Positions 9,592-21,507 of a stretch of DNA of 64,000 nucleotides are shown piece by piece; positions within the stretch are counted from its first letter, which is position 1; each line of letters starts with the position of its first letter. The notes below the pieces were generated by a model that was not told the origin of the DNA, searched no databases, and saw only the letters and a program-made list of their open reading frames with translations. This DNA is from Leucaena leucocephala. Its lineage: Eukaryota; Streptophyta; Magnoliopsida; Fabales; Fabaceae. The translations under genes and the position numbers were made by a program. Location of the stretch: contig JAYWLJ010000072.1 of assembly GCA_037074615.1 (NCBI GenBank), positions 496,001 to 560,000 of the forward strand. Reading direction: 5' to 3'.

Positions 9592-9955
9592 GATAGGGAG
9601 ATCGCGATCAATGCATATATTGGCATCCATACGGATCTCATCATAAAAATCCTGGAGAGCAATACGATGACTGAACAAACCGTACTCATCGTGCTTAATT
9701 GAGGAGTTTAAACTCCAATGGATTTTGCCATCATAAAAAGGGGTGCCACACGAGGACTTCCCAGGAGGTCACCCATCCAAGTACTACTCTAGCCCAAGCA
9801 CGCTTAACTGCATAGTTTGGACTCGCACGGATTTCGATCGCGAAAAAGGGGTGCAACACGAGGACTTCCCAGGAGGTCACCCATCCAAGTACTACTCTTG
9901 CCCAAGCACGCTTAACTGCATAGTTTGGACTCGCACGGATTTCGGCGGGGAAAAA

Positions 9956-10074
9956 GGGGTGCAACACGAGGACTTCCCAGGAGGTCACCCATCCTAGTAC
10001 TACTCTCGCCCAAGCACGCTTAACTACGGAGTTCTGATGGGATCCGGTGCATTAGTGCTGGTATGATCGCACCC
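9956..10074 (-). rRNA. 5S rRNA: 5S rRNA gene 21 (C49T)
   Basis: 483-bp unit. C49T with a CGCG promoter, unlike the other six C49T genes, which have CGGG. Truncated copies at 9740 (T112G, G68T) and 9848 (G68A). Confidence 0.95.
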
Positions 10075-10438
10075 GATAGGGAGATCGCGATCAATGCATA
10101 TATTGGCATCCATACGGATCTCATCATAAAAATCCTGGAGAGCAATACGATGACTGAACAAACCGTACTCATCGTGCTTAATTGAGGAGTTTAAACTCCA
10201 ATGGATTTTGCCATCATAAAAAGGGGTGCAACACGAGGACTTCCCAGGAGGTCACCCATCCAAGTACTACTCTCGCCCAAGCACGCTTAACTGCATAGTT
10301 TGGACTCGCACGGATTTCGACCGCGAAAAAGGGGTGCAACACGAGGACTTCCCAGGAGGTCACCCATCCAAGTACTACTCTCGCCCAAGCACGCTTAACT
10401 GCATAGTTTGGACTCGCACGGATTTCGGCGGGGAAAAA

Positions 10439-10557
10439 GGGGTGCAACACGAGGACTTCCCAGGAGGTCACCCATCCTAGTACTACTCTCGCCCAAGCAC
10501 GCTTAACTGCGGAGTTCTGATGGGATCCGGTGCATTAGTGCTGGTATGATCGCACCC
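10439..10557 (-). rRNA. 5S rRNA: 5S rRNA gene 22
   Basis: 483-bp unit, CGCG, consensus body. Truncated copies at 10223 and 10331. Confidence 0.97.
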
Positions 10558-10921
10558 GATAGGGAGATCGCGATCAATGCATATATTGGCATCCATACGG
10601 ATCTCATCATAAAAATCCTGGAGAGCAATACGATGACTGAACAAACCGTACTCATCGTGCTTAATTGAGGAGTTTAAACTCCAATGGATTTTGCCATCAT
10701 AAAAAGGGGTGCAACACGAGGACTTCCCAGGAGGTCACCCATCCAAGTACTACTCTCGCCCAAGCACGCTTAACTGCATAGTTTGGACTCGCACGGATTT
10801 CGACCGCGAAAAAGGGGTGCAACACGAGGACTTCCCAGGAGGTCACCCATCCAAGTACTACTCTCGCCCAAGCACGCTTAACTGCATAGTTTGGACTCGC
10901 ACGGATTTCGGCGGGGAAAAA

Positions 10922-11040
10922 GGGGTGCAACACGAGGACTTCCCAGGAGGTCACCCATCCTAGTACTACTCTCGCCCAAGCACGCTTAACTGCGGAGTTC
11001 TGATGGGATCCGGTGCATTAGTGCTGGTATGATCGCACCC
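10922..11040 (-). rRNA. 5S rRNA: 5S rRNA gene 23
   Basis: 483-bp unit, CGCG, consensus body. Truncated copies at 10706 and 10814. Confidence 0.97.
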
Positions 11041-11404
11041 GATAGGGAGATCGCGATCAATGCATATATTGGCATCCATACGGATCTCATCATAAAAATC
11101 CTGGAGAGCAATACGATGACTGAACAAACCGTACTCATCGTGCTTAATTGAGGAGTTTAAACTCCAATGGATTTTGCCATCATAAAAAGGGGTGCCACAC
11201 GAGGACTTCCCAGGAGGTCACCCATCCAAGTACTACTCTAGCCCAAGCACGCTTAACTGCATAGTTTGGACTCGCACGGATTTCGACCGCGAAAAAGGGG
11301 TGCAACACGAGGACTTCCCAGGAGGTCACCCATCCAAGTACTACTCTTGCCCAAGCACGCTTAACTGCATAGTTTGGACTCGCACGGATTTCGGCGGGGA
11401 AAAA

Positions 11405-11523
11405 GGGGTGCAACACGAGGACTTCCCAGGAGGTCACCCATCCTAGTACTACTCTCGCCCAAGCACGCTTAACTACGGAGTTCTGATGGGATCCGGTGCA
11501 TTAGTGCTGGTATGATCGCACCC
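11405..11523 (-). rRNA. 5S rRNA: 5S rRNA gene 24 (C49T)
   Basis: 483-bp unit, CGGG, C49T. Truncated copies at 11189 (T112G, G68T) and 11297 (G68A). First gene of the eight-gene block repeated 3864 bp to the right. Confidence 0.95.
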
Positions 11524-11887
11524 GATAGGGAGATCCCGATCAATGCATATATTGGCATCCATACGGATCTCATCATAAAAATCCTGGAGAGCAATACGAT
11601 GACTGAACAAACCGTACTCATCGTGCTTAATTGAGGAGTTTAAACTCCAATGGATTTTGCCATCATAAAAAGGGGTGCAACACGAGGACTTCCCAGGAGG
11701 TCACCCATCCAAGTACTACTCTCGCCCAAGCACGCTTAACTGCATAGTTTGGACTCGCACGGATTTCGACCGCGAAAAAGGGGTGCAACACGAGGACTTC
11801 CCAGGAGGTCACCCATCCAAGTACTACTCTCGCCCAAGCACGCTTAACTGCATAGTTTGGACTCGCACGGATTTCGGCGGGGAAAAA

Positions 11888-12006
11888 GGGGTGCAACACG
11901 AGGACTTCCCAGGAGGTCACCCATCCTAGTACTACTCTCGCCCAAGCACGCTTAACTGCGGAGTTCTGATGGGATCCGGTGCATTAGTGCTGGTATGATC
12001 GCACCC
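11888..12006 (-). rRNA. 5S rRNA: 5S rRNA gene 25
   Basis: 483-bp unit, CGCG, consensus body. Truncated copies at 11672 and 11780. Confidence 0.97.
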
Positions 12007-12370
12007 GATAGGGAGATCGCGATCAATGCATATATTGGCATCCATACGGATCTCATCATAAAAATCCTGGAGAGCAATACGATGACTGAACAAACCGTAC
12101 TCATCGTGCTTAATTGAGGAGTTTAAACTCCAATGGATTTTGCCATCATAAAAAGGGGTGCAACACGAGGACTTCCCAGGAGGTCACCCATCCAAGTACT
12201 ACTCTCGCCCAAGCACGCTTAACTGCATAGTTTGGACTCGCACGGATTTCGACCGCGAAAAAGGGGTGCAACACGAGGACTTCCCAGGAGGTCACCCATC
12301 CAAGTACTACTCTCGCCCAAGCACGCTTAACTGCATAGTTTGGACTCGCACGGATTTCGGCGGGGAAAAA

Positions 12371-12489
12371 GGGGTGCAACACGAGGACTTCCCAGGAGGT
12401 CACCCATCCTAGTACTACTCTCGCCCAAGCACGCTTAACTGCGGAGTTCTGATGGGATCCGGTGCATTAGTGCTGGTATGATCGCACCC
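12371..12489 (-). rRNA. 5S rRNA: 5S rRNA gene 26
   Basis: 483-bp unit, CGCG, consensus body. Truncated copies at 12155 and 12263. Its spacer has the only noticed break in the 14-bp palindrome (12613). Confidence 0.97.
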
Positions 12490-12853
12490 GATAGGGAGAT
12501 CGCGATCAATGCATATATTGGCATCCATACGGATCTCATCATAAAAATCCTGGAGAGCAATACGATGACTGAACAAACCGTACTCATCGTGCTTAATTGA
12601 GGAGTTTAAACTTCAATGGATTTTGCCATCATAAAAAGGGGTGCAACACGAGGACTTCCCAGGAGGTCACCCATCCAAGTACTACTCTCGCCCAAGCACG
12701 CTTAACTGCATAGTTTGGACTCGCACGGATTTCGACCGCGAAAAAGGGGTGCAACACGAGGACTTCCCAGGAGGTCACCCATCCAAGTACTACTCTCGCC
12801 CAAGCACGCTTAACTGCATAGTTTGGACTCGCACGGATTTCGGCGGGGAAAAA

Positions 12854-12972
12854 GGGGTGCAACACGAGGACTTCCCAGGAGGTCACCCATCCTAGTACTA
12901 CTCTCGCCCAAGCACGCTTAACTACGGAGTTCTGATGGGATCCGGTGCATTAGTGCTGGTATGATCACACCC
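12854..12972 (-). rRNA. 5S rRNA: 5S rRNA gene 27 (C6T, C49T)
   Basis: 483-bp unit, CGGG. C49T plus a private C6T (12967) in the 5' strand of the terminal stem. Truncated copies at 12638 and 12746. Confidence 0.94.
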
Positions 12973-13336
12973 GATAGGGAGATCCCGATCAATGCATATA
13001 TTGGCATCCATACGGATCTCATCATAAAAATCCTGGAGAGCAATACGATGACTGAACAAACCGTACTCATCGTGCTTAATTGAGGAGTTTAAACTCCAAT
13101 GGATTTTGCCATCATAAAAAGGGGTGCAACACGAGGACTTCCCAGGAGGTCACCCATCCAAGTACTACTCTCGCCCAAGCACGCTTAACTGCATAGTTTG
13201 GACTCGCACGGATTTCGACCGCGAAAAAGGGGTGCAACACGAGGACTTCCCAGGAGGTCACCCATCCAAGTACTACTCTCGCCCAAGCACGCTTAACTGC
13301 ATAGTTTGGACTCGCACGGATTTCGGCGGGGAAAAA

Positions 13337-13455
13337 GGGGTGCAACACGAGGACTTCCCAGGAGGTCACCCATCCTAGTACTACTCTCGCCCAAGCACGC
13401 TTAACTGCGGAGTTCTGATGGGATCCGGTGCATTAGTGCTGGTATGATCGCACCC
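13337..13455 (-). rRNA. 5S rRNA: 5S rRNA gene 28
   Basis: 483-bp unit, CGCG, consensus body. Truncated copies at 13121 and 13229. Confidence 0.97.
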
Positions 13456-13711
13456 GATAGGGAGATCGCGATCAATGCATATATTGGCATCCATACGGAT
13501 CTCATCATAAAAATCCTGGAGAGCAATACGATGACTGAACAAACCGTACTCATCGTGCTTAATTGAGGAGTTTAAACTCCAATGGATTTTGCCATCATAA
13601 AAAGGGGTGCAACACGAGGACTTCCCAGGAGGTCACCCATCCAAGTACTACTCTCGCCCAAGCACGCTTAACTGCATAGTTTGGACTCGCACGGATTTCG
13701 GCGGGGAAAAA

Positions 13712-13830
13712 GGGGTGCAACACGAGGACTTCCCAGGAGGTCACCCATCCTAGTACTACTCTCGCCCAAGCACGCTTAACTGCGGAGTTCTGATGGGATC
13801 CGGTGCATTAGTGCTGGTATGACCGCACCC
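13712..13830 (-). rRNA. 5S rRNA: 5S rRNA gene 29 (A8G)
   Basis: 375-bp unit with A8G and the -19 G. Single truncated copy at 13604. Confidence 0.96.
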
Positions 13831-14194
13831 GATAGGGAGATCGCGATCCATGCATATATTGGCATCCATACGGATCTCATCATAAAAATCCTGGAGAGCA
13901 ATACGATGACTGAACAAACCGTACTCATCGTGCTTAATTGAGGAGTTTAAACTCCAATGGATTTTGCCATCATAAAAAGGGGTGCCACACGAGGACTTCC
14001 CAGGAGGTCACCCATCCAAGTACTACTCTCGCCCAAGCACGCTTAACTGCATAGTTTGGACTCGCACGGATTTCGACCGCGAAAAAGGGGTGCAACACGA
14101 GGACTTCCCAGGAGGTCACCCATCCAAGTACTACTCTCGCCCAAGCACGCTTAACTGCATAGTTTGGACTCGCACGGATTTCGGCGGGGAAAAA

Positions 14195-14313
14195 GGGGTG
14201 CAACACGAGGACTTCCCAGGAGGTCACCCATCCTAGTACTACTCTCGCCCAAGCACGCTTAACTGCGGAGTTCTGATGGGATCCGGTGCATTAGTGCTGG
14301 TATGATCGCACCC
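14195..14313 (-). rRNA. 5S rRNA: 5S rRNA gene 30
   Basis: 483-bp unit, CGCG, consensus body. Truncated copies at 13979 (T112G) and 14087. Confidence 0.97.
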
Positions 14314-14785
14314 GATAGGGAGATCGCGATCAATGCATATATTGGCATCCATACGGATCTCATCATAAAAATCCTGGAGAGCAATACGATGACTGAACAA
14401 ACCGTACTCATCGTGCTTAATTGAGGAGTTTAAACTCCAATGGATTTTGCCATCATAAAAAGGGGTGCAACACGAGGACTTCCCAGGAGGTCACCCATCC
14501 AAGTACTACTCTCGCCCAAGCACTCTTAACTGGATAGTTTGGACTCGCACGGATTTCGGCCGCGAAAAAGGGGTGCAACACGAGGACTTCCCAGGAGGTC
14601 ACCCATCCAAGTACTACTCTCGCCCAAGCACGCTTAACTGCATAGTTTGGACTCGCACGGATTTCGACCGCGAAAAAGGGGTGCAACACGAGGACTTCCC
14701 AGGAGGTCACCCATCCAAGTACTACTCTCGCCCAAGCACGCTTAACTGCATAGTTTGGACTCGCACGGATTTCGGCGGGGAAAAA

Positions 14786-14904
14786 GGGGTGCAACACGAG
14801 GACTTCCCAGGAGGTCACCCATCCTAGTACTACTCTCGCCCAAGCACGCTTAACTGCGGAGTTCTGATGGGATCCGGTGCATTAGTGCTGGTATGATCGC
14901 ACCC
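14786..14904 (-). rRNA. 5S rRNA: 5S rRNA gene 31
   Basis: 591-bp unit, CGCG, consensus body. The distal truncated copy at 14462 has rare C57A and G48C and a GGCCGCG linker. Others at 14570 and 14678. Confidence 0.97.
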
Positions 14905-15268
14905 GATAGGGAGATCGCGATCAATGCATATATTGGCATCCATACGGATCTCATCATAAAAATCCTGGAGAGCAATACGATGACTGAACAAACCGTACTC
15001 ATCGTGCTTAATTGAGGAGTTTAAACTCCAATGGATTTTGCCATCATAAAAAGGGGTGCCACACGAGGACTTCCCAGGAGGTCACCCATCCAAGTACTAC
15101 TCTAGCCCAAGCACGCTTAACTGCATAGTTTGGACTCGCACGGATTTCGACCGCGAAAAAGGGGTGCAACACGAGGACTTCCCAGGAGGTCACCCATCCA
15201 AGTACTACTCTTGCCCAAGCACGCTTAACTGCATAGTTTGGACTCGCACGGATTTCGGCGGGGAAAAA

Positions 15269-15387
15269 GGGGTGCAACACGAGGACTTCCCAGGAGGTCA
15301 CCCATCCTAGTACTACTCTCGCCCAAGCACGCTTAACTACGGAGTTCTGATGGGATCCGGTGCATTAGTGCTGGTATGATCGCACCC
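15269..15387 (-). rRNA. 5S rRNA: 5S rRNA gene 32 (C49T)
   Basis: 483-bp unit, CGGG, C49T. Truncated copies at 15053 (T112G, G68T) and 15161 (G68A). Duplicate of gene 24. Confidence 0.95.
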
Positions 15388-15751
15388 GATAGGGAGATCC
15401 CGATCAATGCATATATTGGCATCCATACGGATCTCATCATAAAAATCCTGGAGAGCAATACGATGACTGAACAAACCGTACTCATCGTGCTTAATTGAGG
15501 AGTTTAAACTCCAATGGATTTTGCCATCATAAAAAGGGGTGCAACACGAGGACTTCCCAGGCGGTCACCCATCCAAGTACTACTCTCGCCCAAGCACGCT
15601 TAACTGCATAGTTTGGACTCGCACGGATTTCGACCGCGAAAAAGGGGTGCAACACGAGGACTTCCCAGGAGGTCACCCATCCAAGTACTACTCTCGCCCA
15701 AGCACGCTTAACTGCATAGTTTGGACTCGCACGGATTTCGGCGGGGAAAAA

Positions 15752-15870
15752 GGGGTGCAACACGAGGACTTCCCAGGAGGTCACCCATCCTAGTACTACT
15801 CTCGCCCAAGCACGCTTAACTGCGGAGTTCTGATGGGATCCGGTGCATTAGTGCTGGTATGATCGCACCC
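15752..15870 (-). rRNA. 5S rRNA: 5S rRNA gene 33
   Basis: 483-bp unit, CGCG, consensus body. Truncated copies at 15536 (private change at 15562) and 15644. Confidence 0.97.
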
Positions 15871-16234
15871 GATAGGGAGATCGCGATCAATGCATATATT
15901 GGCATCCATACGGATCTCATCATAAAAATCCTGGAGAGCAATACGATGACTGAACAAACCGTACTCATCGTGCTTAATTGAGGAGTTTAAACTCCAATGG
16001 ATTTTGCCATCATAAAAAGGGGTGCAACACGAGGACTTCCCAGGAGGTCACCCATCCAAGTACTACTCTCGCCCAAGCACGCTTAACTGCATAGTTTGGA
16101 CTCGCACGGATTTCGACCGCGAAAAAGGGGTGCAACACGAGGACTTCCCAGGAGGTCACCCATCCAAGTACTACTCTCGCCCAAGCACGCTTAACTGCAT
16201 AGTTTGGACTCGCACGGATTTCGGCGGGGAAAAA

Positions 16235-16353
16235 GGGGTGCAACATGAGGACTTCCCAGGAGGTCACCCATCCTAGTACTACTCTCGCCCAAGCACGCTT
16301 AACTGCGGAGTTCTGATGGGATCCGGTGCATTAGTGCTGGTATGATCGCACCC
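16235..16353 (-). rRNA. 5S rRNA: 5S rRNA gene 34 (G108A)
   Basis: 483-bp unit, CGCG. Private G108A (16246). Truncated copies at 16019 and 16127. Its duplicate, gene 26, lacks the change. Confidence 0.95.
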
Positions 16354-16717
16354 GATAGGGAGATCGCGATCAATGCATATATTGGCATCCATACGGATCT
16401 CATCATAAAAATCCTGGAGAGCAATATGATGACTGAACAAACCGTACTCATCGTGCTTAATTGAGGAGTTTAAACTCCAATGGATTTTGCCATCATAAAA
16501 AGGGGTGCAACACGAGGACTTCCCAGGAGGTCACCCATCCAAGTACTACTCTCGCCCAAGCACGCTTAACTGCATAGTTTGGACTCGCACGGATTTCGAC
16601 CGCGAAAAAGGGGTGCAACACGAGGACTTCCCAGGAGGTCACCCATCCAAGTACTACTCTCGCCCAAGCACGCTTAACTGCATAGTTTGGACTCGCACGG
16701 ATTTCGGCGGGGAAAAA

Positions 16718-16836
16718 GGGGTGCAACACGAGGACTTCCCAGGAGGTCACCCATCCTAGTACTACTCTCGCCCAAGCACGCTTAACTACGGAGTTCTGAT
16801 GGGATCCGGTGCATTAGTGCTGGTATGATCGCACCC
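16718..16836 (-). rRNA. 5S rRNA: 5S rRNA gene 35 (C49T)
   Basis: 483-bp unit, CGGG, C49T. Truncated copies at 16502 and 16610. Duplicate of gene 27 without C6T. Confidence 0.95.
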
Positions 16837-17200
16837 GATAGGGAGATCCCGATCAATGCATATATTGGCATCCATACGGATCTCATCATAAAAATCCTGG
16901 AGAGCAATACGATGACTGAACAAACCGTACTCATCGTGCTTAATTGAGGAGTTTAAACTCCAATGGATTTTGCCATCATAAAAAGGGGTGCAACACGAGG
17001 ACTTCCCAGGAGGTCACCCATCCAAGTACTACTCTCGCCCAAGCACGCTTAACTGCATAGTTTGGACTCGCACGGATTTCGACCGCGAAAAAGGGGTGCA
17101 ACACGAGGACTTCCCAGGAGGTCACCCATCCAAGTACTACTCTCGCCCAAGCACGCTTAACTGCATAGTTTGGACTCGCACGGATTTCGGCGGGGAAAAA

Positions 17201-17319
17201 GGGGTGCAACACGAGGACTTCCCAGGAGGTCACCCATCCTAGTACTACTCTCGCCCAAGCACGCTTAACTGCGGAGTTCTGATGGGATCCGGTGCATTAG
17301 TGCTGGTATGATCGCACCC
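17201..17319 (-). rRNA. 5S rRNA: 5S rRNA gene 36
   Basis: 483-bp unit, CGCG, consensus body. Truncated copies at 16985 and 17093. Confidence 0.97.
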
Positions 17320-17575
17320 GATAGGGAGATCGCGATCAATGCATATATTGGCATCCATACGGATCTCATCATAAAAATCCTGGAGAGCAATACGATGACT
17401 GAACAAACCGTACTCATCGTGCTTAATTGAGGAGTTTAAACTCCAATGGATTTTGCCATCATAAAAAGGGGTGCAACACGAGGACTTCCCAGGAGGTCAC
17501 CCATCCAAGTACTACTCTCGCCCAAGCACGCTTAACTGCATAGTTTGGACTCGCACGGATTTCGGCGGGGAAAAA

Positions 17576-17694
17576 GGGGTGCAACACGAGGACTTCCCAG
17601 GAGGTCACCCATCCTAGTACTACTCTCGCCCAAGCACGCTTAACTGCGGAGTTCTGATGGGATCCGGTGCATTAGTGCTGGTATGACCGCACCC
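17576..17694 (-). rRNA. 5S rRNA: 5S rRNA gene 37 (A8G)
   Basis: 375-bp unit with A8G and the -19 G. Single truncated copy at 17468. Confidence 0.96.
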
Positions 17695-18058
17695 GATAGG
17701 GAGATCGCGATCCATGCATATATTGGCATCCATACGGATCTCATCATAAAAATCCTGGAGAGCAATACGATGACTGAACAAACCGTACTCATCGTGCTTA
17801 ATTGAGGAGTTTAAACTCCAATGGATTTTGCCATCATAAAAAGGGGTGCCACACGAGGACTTCCCAGGAGGTCACCCATCCAAGTACTACTCTCGCCCAA
17901 GCACGCTTAACTGCATAGTTTGGACTCGCACGGATTTCGACCGCGAAAAAGGGGTGCAACACGAGGACTTCCCAGGAGGTCACCCATCCAAGTACTACTC
18001 TCGCCCAAGCACGCTTAACTGCATAGTTTGGACTCGCACGGATTTCGGCGGGGAAAAA

Positions 18059-18177
18059 GGGGTGCAACACGAGGACTTCCCAGGAGGTCACCCATCCTAG
18101 TACTACTCTCGCCCAAGCACGCTTAACTGCGGAGTTCTGATGGGATCCGGTGCATTAGTGCTGGTATGATCGCACCC
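18059..18177 (-). rRNA. 5S rRNA: 5S rRNA gene 38
   Basis: 483-bp unit, CGCG, consensus body. Truncated copies at 17843 (T112G) and 17951. Confidence 0.97.
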
Positions 18178-18649
18178 GATAGGGAGATCGCGATCAATGC
18201 ATATATTGGCATCCATACGGATCTCATCATAAAAATCCTGGAGAGCAATACGATGACTGAACAAACCGTACTCATCGTGCTTAATTGAGGAGTTTAAACT
18301 CCAATGGATTTTGCCATCATAAAAAGGGGTGCAACACGAGGACTTCCCAGGAGGTCACCCATCCAAGTACTACTCTCGCCCAAGCACTCTTAACTGGATA
18401 GTTTGGACTCGCACGGATTTCGGCCGCGAAAAAGGGGTGCAACACGAGGACTTCCCAGGAGGTCACCCATCCAAGTACTACTCTCGCCCAAGCACGCTTA
18501 ACTGCATAGTTTGGACTCGCACGGATTTCGACCGCGAAAAAGGGGTGCAACACGAGGACTTCCCAGGAGGTCACCCATCCAAGTACTACTCTCGCCCAAG
18601 CACGCTTAACTGCATAGTTTGGACTCGCACGGATTTCGGCGGGGAAAAA

Positions 18650-18768
18650 GGGGTGCAACACGAGGACTTCCCAGGAGGTCACCCATCCTAGTACTACTCT
18701 CGCCCAAGCACGCTTAACTGCGGAGTTCTGATGGGATCCGGTGCATTAGTGCTGGTATGATCGCACCC
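18650..18768 (-). rRNA. 5S rRNA: 5S rRNA gene 39
   Basis: 591-bp unit, CGCG, consensus body. Truncated copies at 18326 (C57A, G48C, as at 14462), 18434 and 18542. Last gene of the duplicated block. Confidence 0.97.
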
Positions 18769-19132
18769 GATAGGGAGATCGCGATCAATGCATATATTGG
18801 CATCCATACGGATCTCATCATAAAAATCCTGGAGAGCAATACGATGACTGAACAAACCGTACTCATCGTGCTTAATTGAGGAGTTTAAACTCCAATGGAT
18901 TTTGCCATCATAAAAAGGGGTGCAACACGAGGACTTCCCAGGAGGTCACCCATCCAAGTACTACTCTCGCCCAAGCACGCTTAACTGCATAGTTTGGACT
19001 CGCACGGATTTCGACCGCGAAAAAGGGGTGCAACACGAGGACTTCCCAGGAGGTCACCCATCCAAGTACTACTCTCGCCCAAGCACGCTTAACTGCATAG
19101 TTTGGACTCGCACGGATTTCGGCGGGGAAAAA

Positions 19133-19251
19133 GGGGTGCAACACGAGGACTTCCCAGGAGGTCACCCATCCTAGTACTACTCTCGCCCAAGCACGCTTAA
19201 CTGCGGAGTTCTGATGGGATCCGGTGCATTAGTGCTGGTATGATCGCACCC
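19133..19251 (-). rRNA. 5S rRNA: 5S rRNA gene 40
   Basis: 483-bp unit, CGCG, consensus body. Truncated copies at 18917 and 19025. Confidence 0.97.
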
Positions 19252-19615
19252 GATAGGGAGATCGCGATCAATGCATATATTGGCATCCATACGGATCTCA
19301 TCATAAAAATCCTGGAGAGCAATACGATGACTGAACAAACCGTACTCATCGTGCTTAATTGAGGAGTTTAAACTCCAATGGATTTTGCCATCATAAAAAG
19401 GGGTGCAACACGAGGACTTCCCAGGAGGTCACCCATCCAAGTACTACTCTCGCCCAAGCACGCTTAACTGCATAGTTTGGACTCGCACGGATTTTGACCG
19501 CGAAAAAGGGGTGCAACACGAGGACTTCCCAGGAGGTCACCCATCCAAGTACTACTCTCGCCCAAGCACGCTTAACTGCATAGTTTGGACTCGCACGGAT
19601 TTCGGCGGGGAAAAA

Positions 19616-19734
19616 GGGGTGCAACACGAGGACTTCCCAGGAGGTCACCCATCCTAGTACTACTCTCGCCCAAGCACGCTTAACTGCGGAGTTCTGATGG
19701 GATCCGGTGCATTAGTGCTGGTATGATCGCACCC
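19616..19734 (-). rRNA. 5S rRNA: 5S rRNA gene 41
   Basis: 483-bp unit, CGCG, consensus body. Truncated copies at 19400 (one private base change in its linker near 19495) and 19508. Confidence 0.97.
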
Positions 19735-20098
19735 GATAGGGAGATCGCGATCAATGCATATATTGGCATCCATACGGATCTCATCATAAAAATCCTGGAG
19801 AGCAATACGATGACTGAACAAACCGTACTCATCGTGCTTAATTGAGGAGTTTAAACTCCAATGGATTTTGCCATCATAAAAAGGGGTGCCACACGAGGAC
19901 TTCCCAGGAGGTCACCCATCCAAGTACTACTCTAGCCCAAGCACACTTAACTGCATAGTTTGGACTCGCACGGATTTCGATCGCGAAAAAGGGGTGCAAC
20001 ACGAGGACTTCCCAGGAGGTCACCCATCCAAGTACTACTCTTGCCCAAGCACGCTTAACTGCATAGTTTGGACTCGCACGGATTTCGGCGGGGAAAAA

Positions 20099-20217
20099 GG
20101 GGTGCAACACGAGGACTTCCCAGGAGGTCACCCATCCTAGTACTACTCTCGCCCAAGCACGCTTAACTGCGGAGTTCTGATGGGATCCGGTGCATTAGTG
20201 CTGGTATGATCGCACCC
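20099..20217 (-). rRNA. 5S rRNA: 5S rRNA gene 42
   Basis: 483-bp unit, CGCG, consensus body. Truncated copies at 19883 (T112G, G68T, C57T) and 19991 (G68A). First half of the 483+699 pair. Confidence 0.97.
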
Positions 20218-20581
20218 GATAGGGAGATCGCGATCAATGCATATATTGGCATCCATACGGATCTCATCATAAAAATCCTGGAGAGCAATACGATGACTGA
20301 ACAAACCGTACTCATCGTGCTTAATTGAGGAGTTTAAACTCCAATGGATTTTGCCATCATAAAAAGGGGTGCCACACGAGGACTTCCCAGGAGGTCACCC
20401 ATCCAAGTACTACTCTAGCCCAAGCACGCTTAACTGCATAGTTTGGACTCGGACGGATTTCGACCGCGAAAAAGGGGTGCAACACGAGGACTTCCCAGGA
20501 GGTCACCCATCCAAGTACTACTCTCGCCCAAGCACGCTTAACTGCATAGTTTGGACTCGCACGGATTTCGGCGGGGAAAAA

Positions 20582-20653
20582 GGGGTGCAACACGAGGACT
20601 TCCCAGGAGGTCACCCATCCTAGTACTACTCTCGCCCAAGCACGCTTAACTGC
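20582..20653 (-). pseudogene. Hybrid truncated 5S copy (A80) in a 699-bp unit
   Basis: Third of four truncated copies. It has a full-gene 3' side with A80 and the GGCGGGG linker, and a truncated 5' side. Its position shows that the 699-bp unit is two two-module blocks joined by loss of one full-gene 5' half and spacer. Confidence 0.85.
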
Positions 20654-20797
20654 ATAGTTTGGACTCGCACGGATTTCGACCGCGAAAAAGGGGTGCAACA
20701 CGAGGACTTCCCAGGAGGTCACCCATCCAAGTACTACTCTCGCCCAAGCACGCTTAACTGCATAGTTTGGACTCGCACGGATTTCGGCGGGGAAAAA

Positions 20798-20916
20798 GGG
20801 GTGCAACACGAGGACTTCCCAGGAGGTCACCCATCCTAGTACTACTCTCGCCCAAGCACGCTTAACTGCGGAGTTCTGATGGGATCCGGTGCATTAGTGC
20901 TGGTATGATCGCACCC
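20798..20916 (-). rRNA. 5S rRNA: 5S rRNA gene 43
   Basis: 699-bp unit, CGCG, consensus body. Four truncated copies at 20366 (T112G, G68T), 20474, 20582 (hybrid, A80) and 20690. Confidence 0.97.
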
Positions 20917-21388
20917 GATAGGGAGATCGCGATCAATGCATATATTGGCATCCATACGGATCTCATCATAAAAATCCTGGAGAGCAATACGATGACTGAA
21001 CAAACCGTACTCATCGTGCTTAATTGAGGAGTTTAAACTCCAATGGATTTTGCCATCATAAAAAGGGGTGCAACACGAGGACTTCCCAGGAGGTCACCCA
21101 TCCAAGTACTACTCTCACCCAAGCACGCTTAACTGCATAGTTTGGACTCGCACGGATTTCGACCGCGAAAAAGGGGTGCAACACGAGGACTTCCCAGGAG
21201 GTCACCCATCCAAGTACTACTCTCGCCCAAGCACGCTTAACTGCATAGTTTGGACTCGCACGGATTTCGACCGCGAAAAAGGGGTGCAACACGAGGACTT
21301 CCCAGGAGGTCACCCATCCAAGTACTACTCTCGCCCAAGCACGCTTAACTGCATAGTTTGGACTCGCACGGATTTCGGCGGGGAAAAA

Positions 21389-21507
21389 GGGGTGCAACAC
21401 GAGGACTTCCCAGGAGGTCACCCATCCTAGTACTACTCTCGCCCAAGCACGCTTAACTGCGGAGTTCTGATGGGATCCGGTGCATTAGTGCTGGTATGAT
21501 CGCACCC
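21389..21507 (-). rRNA. 5S rRNA: 5S rRNA gene 44 (TATA variant)
   Basis: 591-bp unit, CGCG, consensus body. A change at -30 (21537) lengthens the TATA-like run to TATATATG. Truncated copies at 21065 (C67T), 21173 and 21281. Confidence 0.96.

Larger units (their letters stand above)
11189..18917. repeat. 3864-bp tandem duplication of an eight-gene block
   Basis: Unit lengths and markers for genes 24-31 (11405-14786) recur in the same order at genes 32-39 (15269-18650), offset by 3864 bp. Shared rare markers include C49T at genes 24/32 and 27/35, the A8G 375-bp unit at 29/37 and the C57A+G48C truncated copy at 14462/18326. Private changes since the copy: C6T at 12967, G108A at 16246, a truncated-copy change at 15562. 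Confidence 0.88.
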
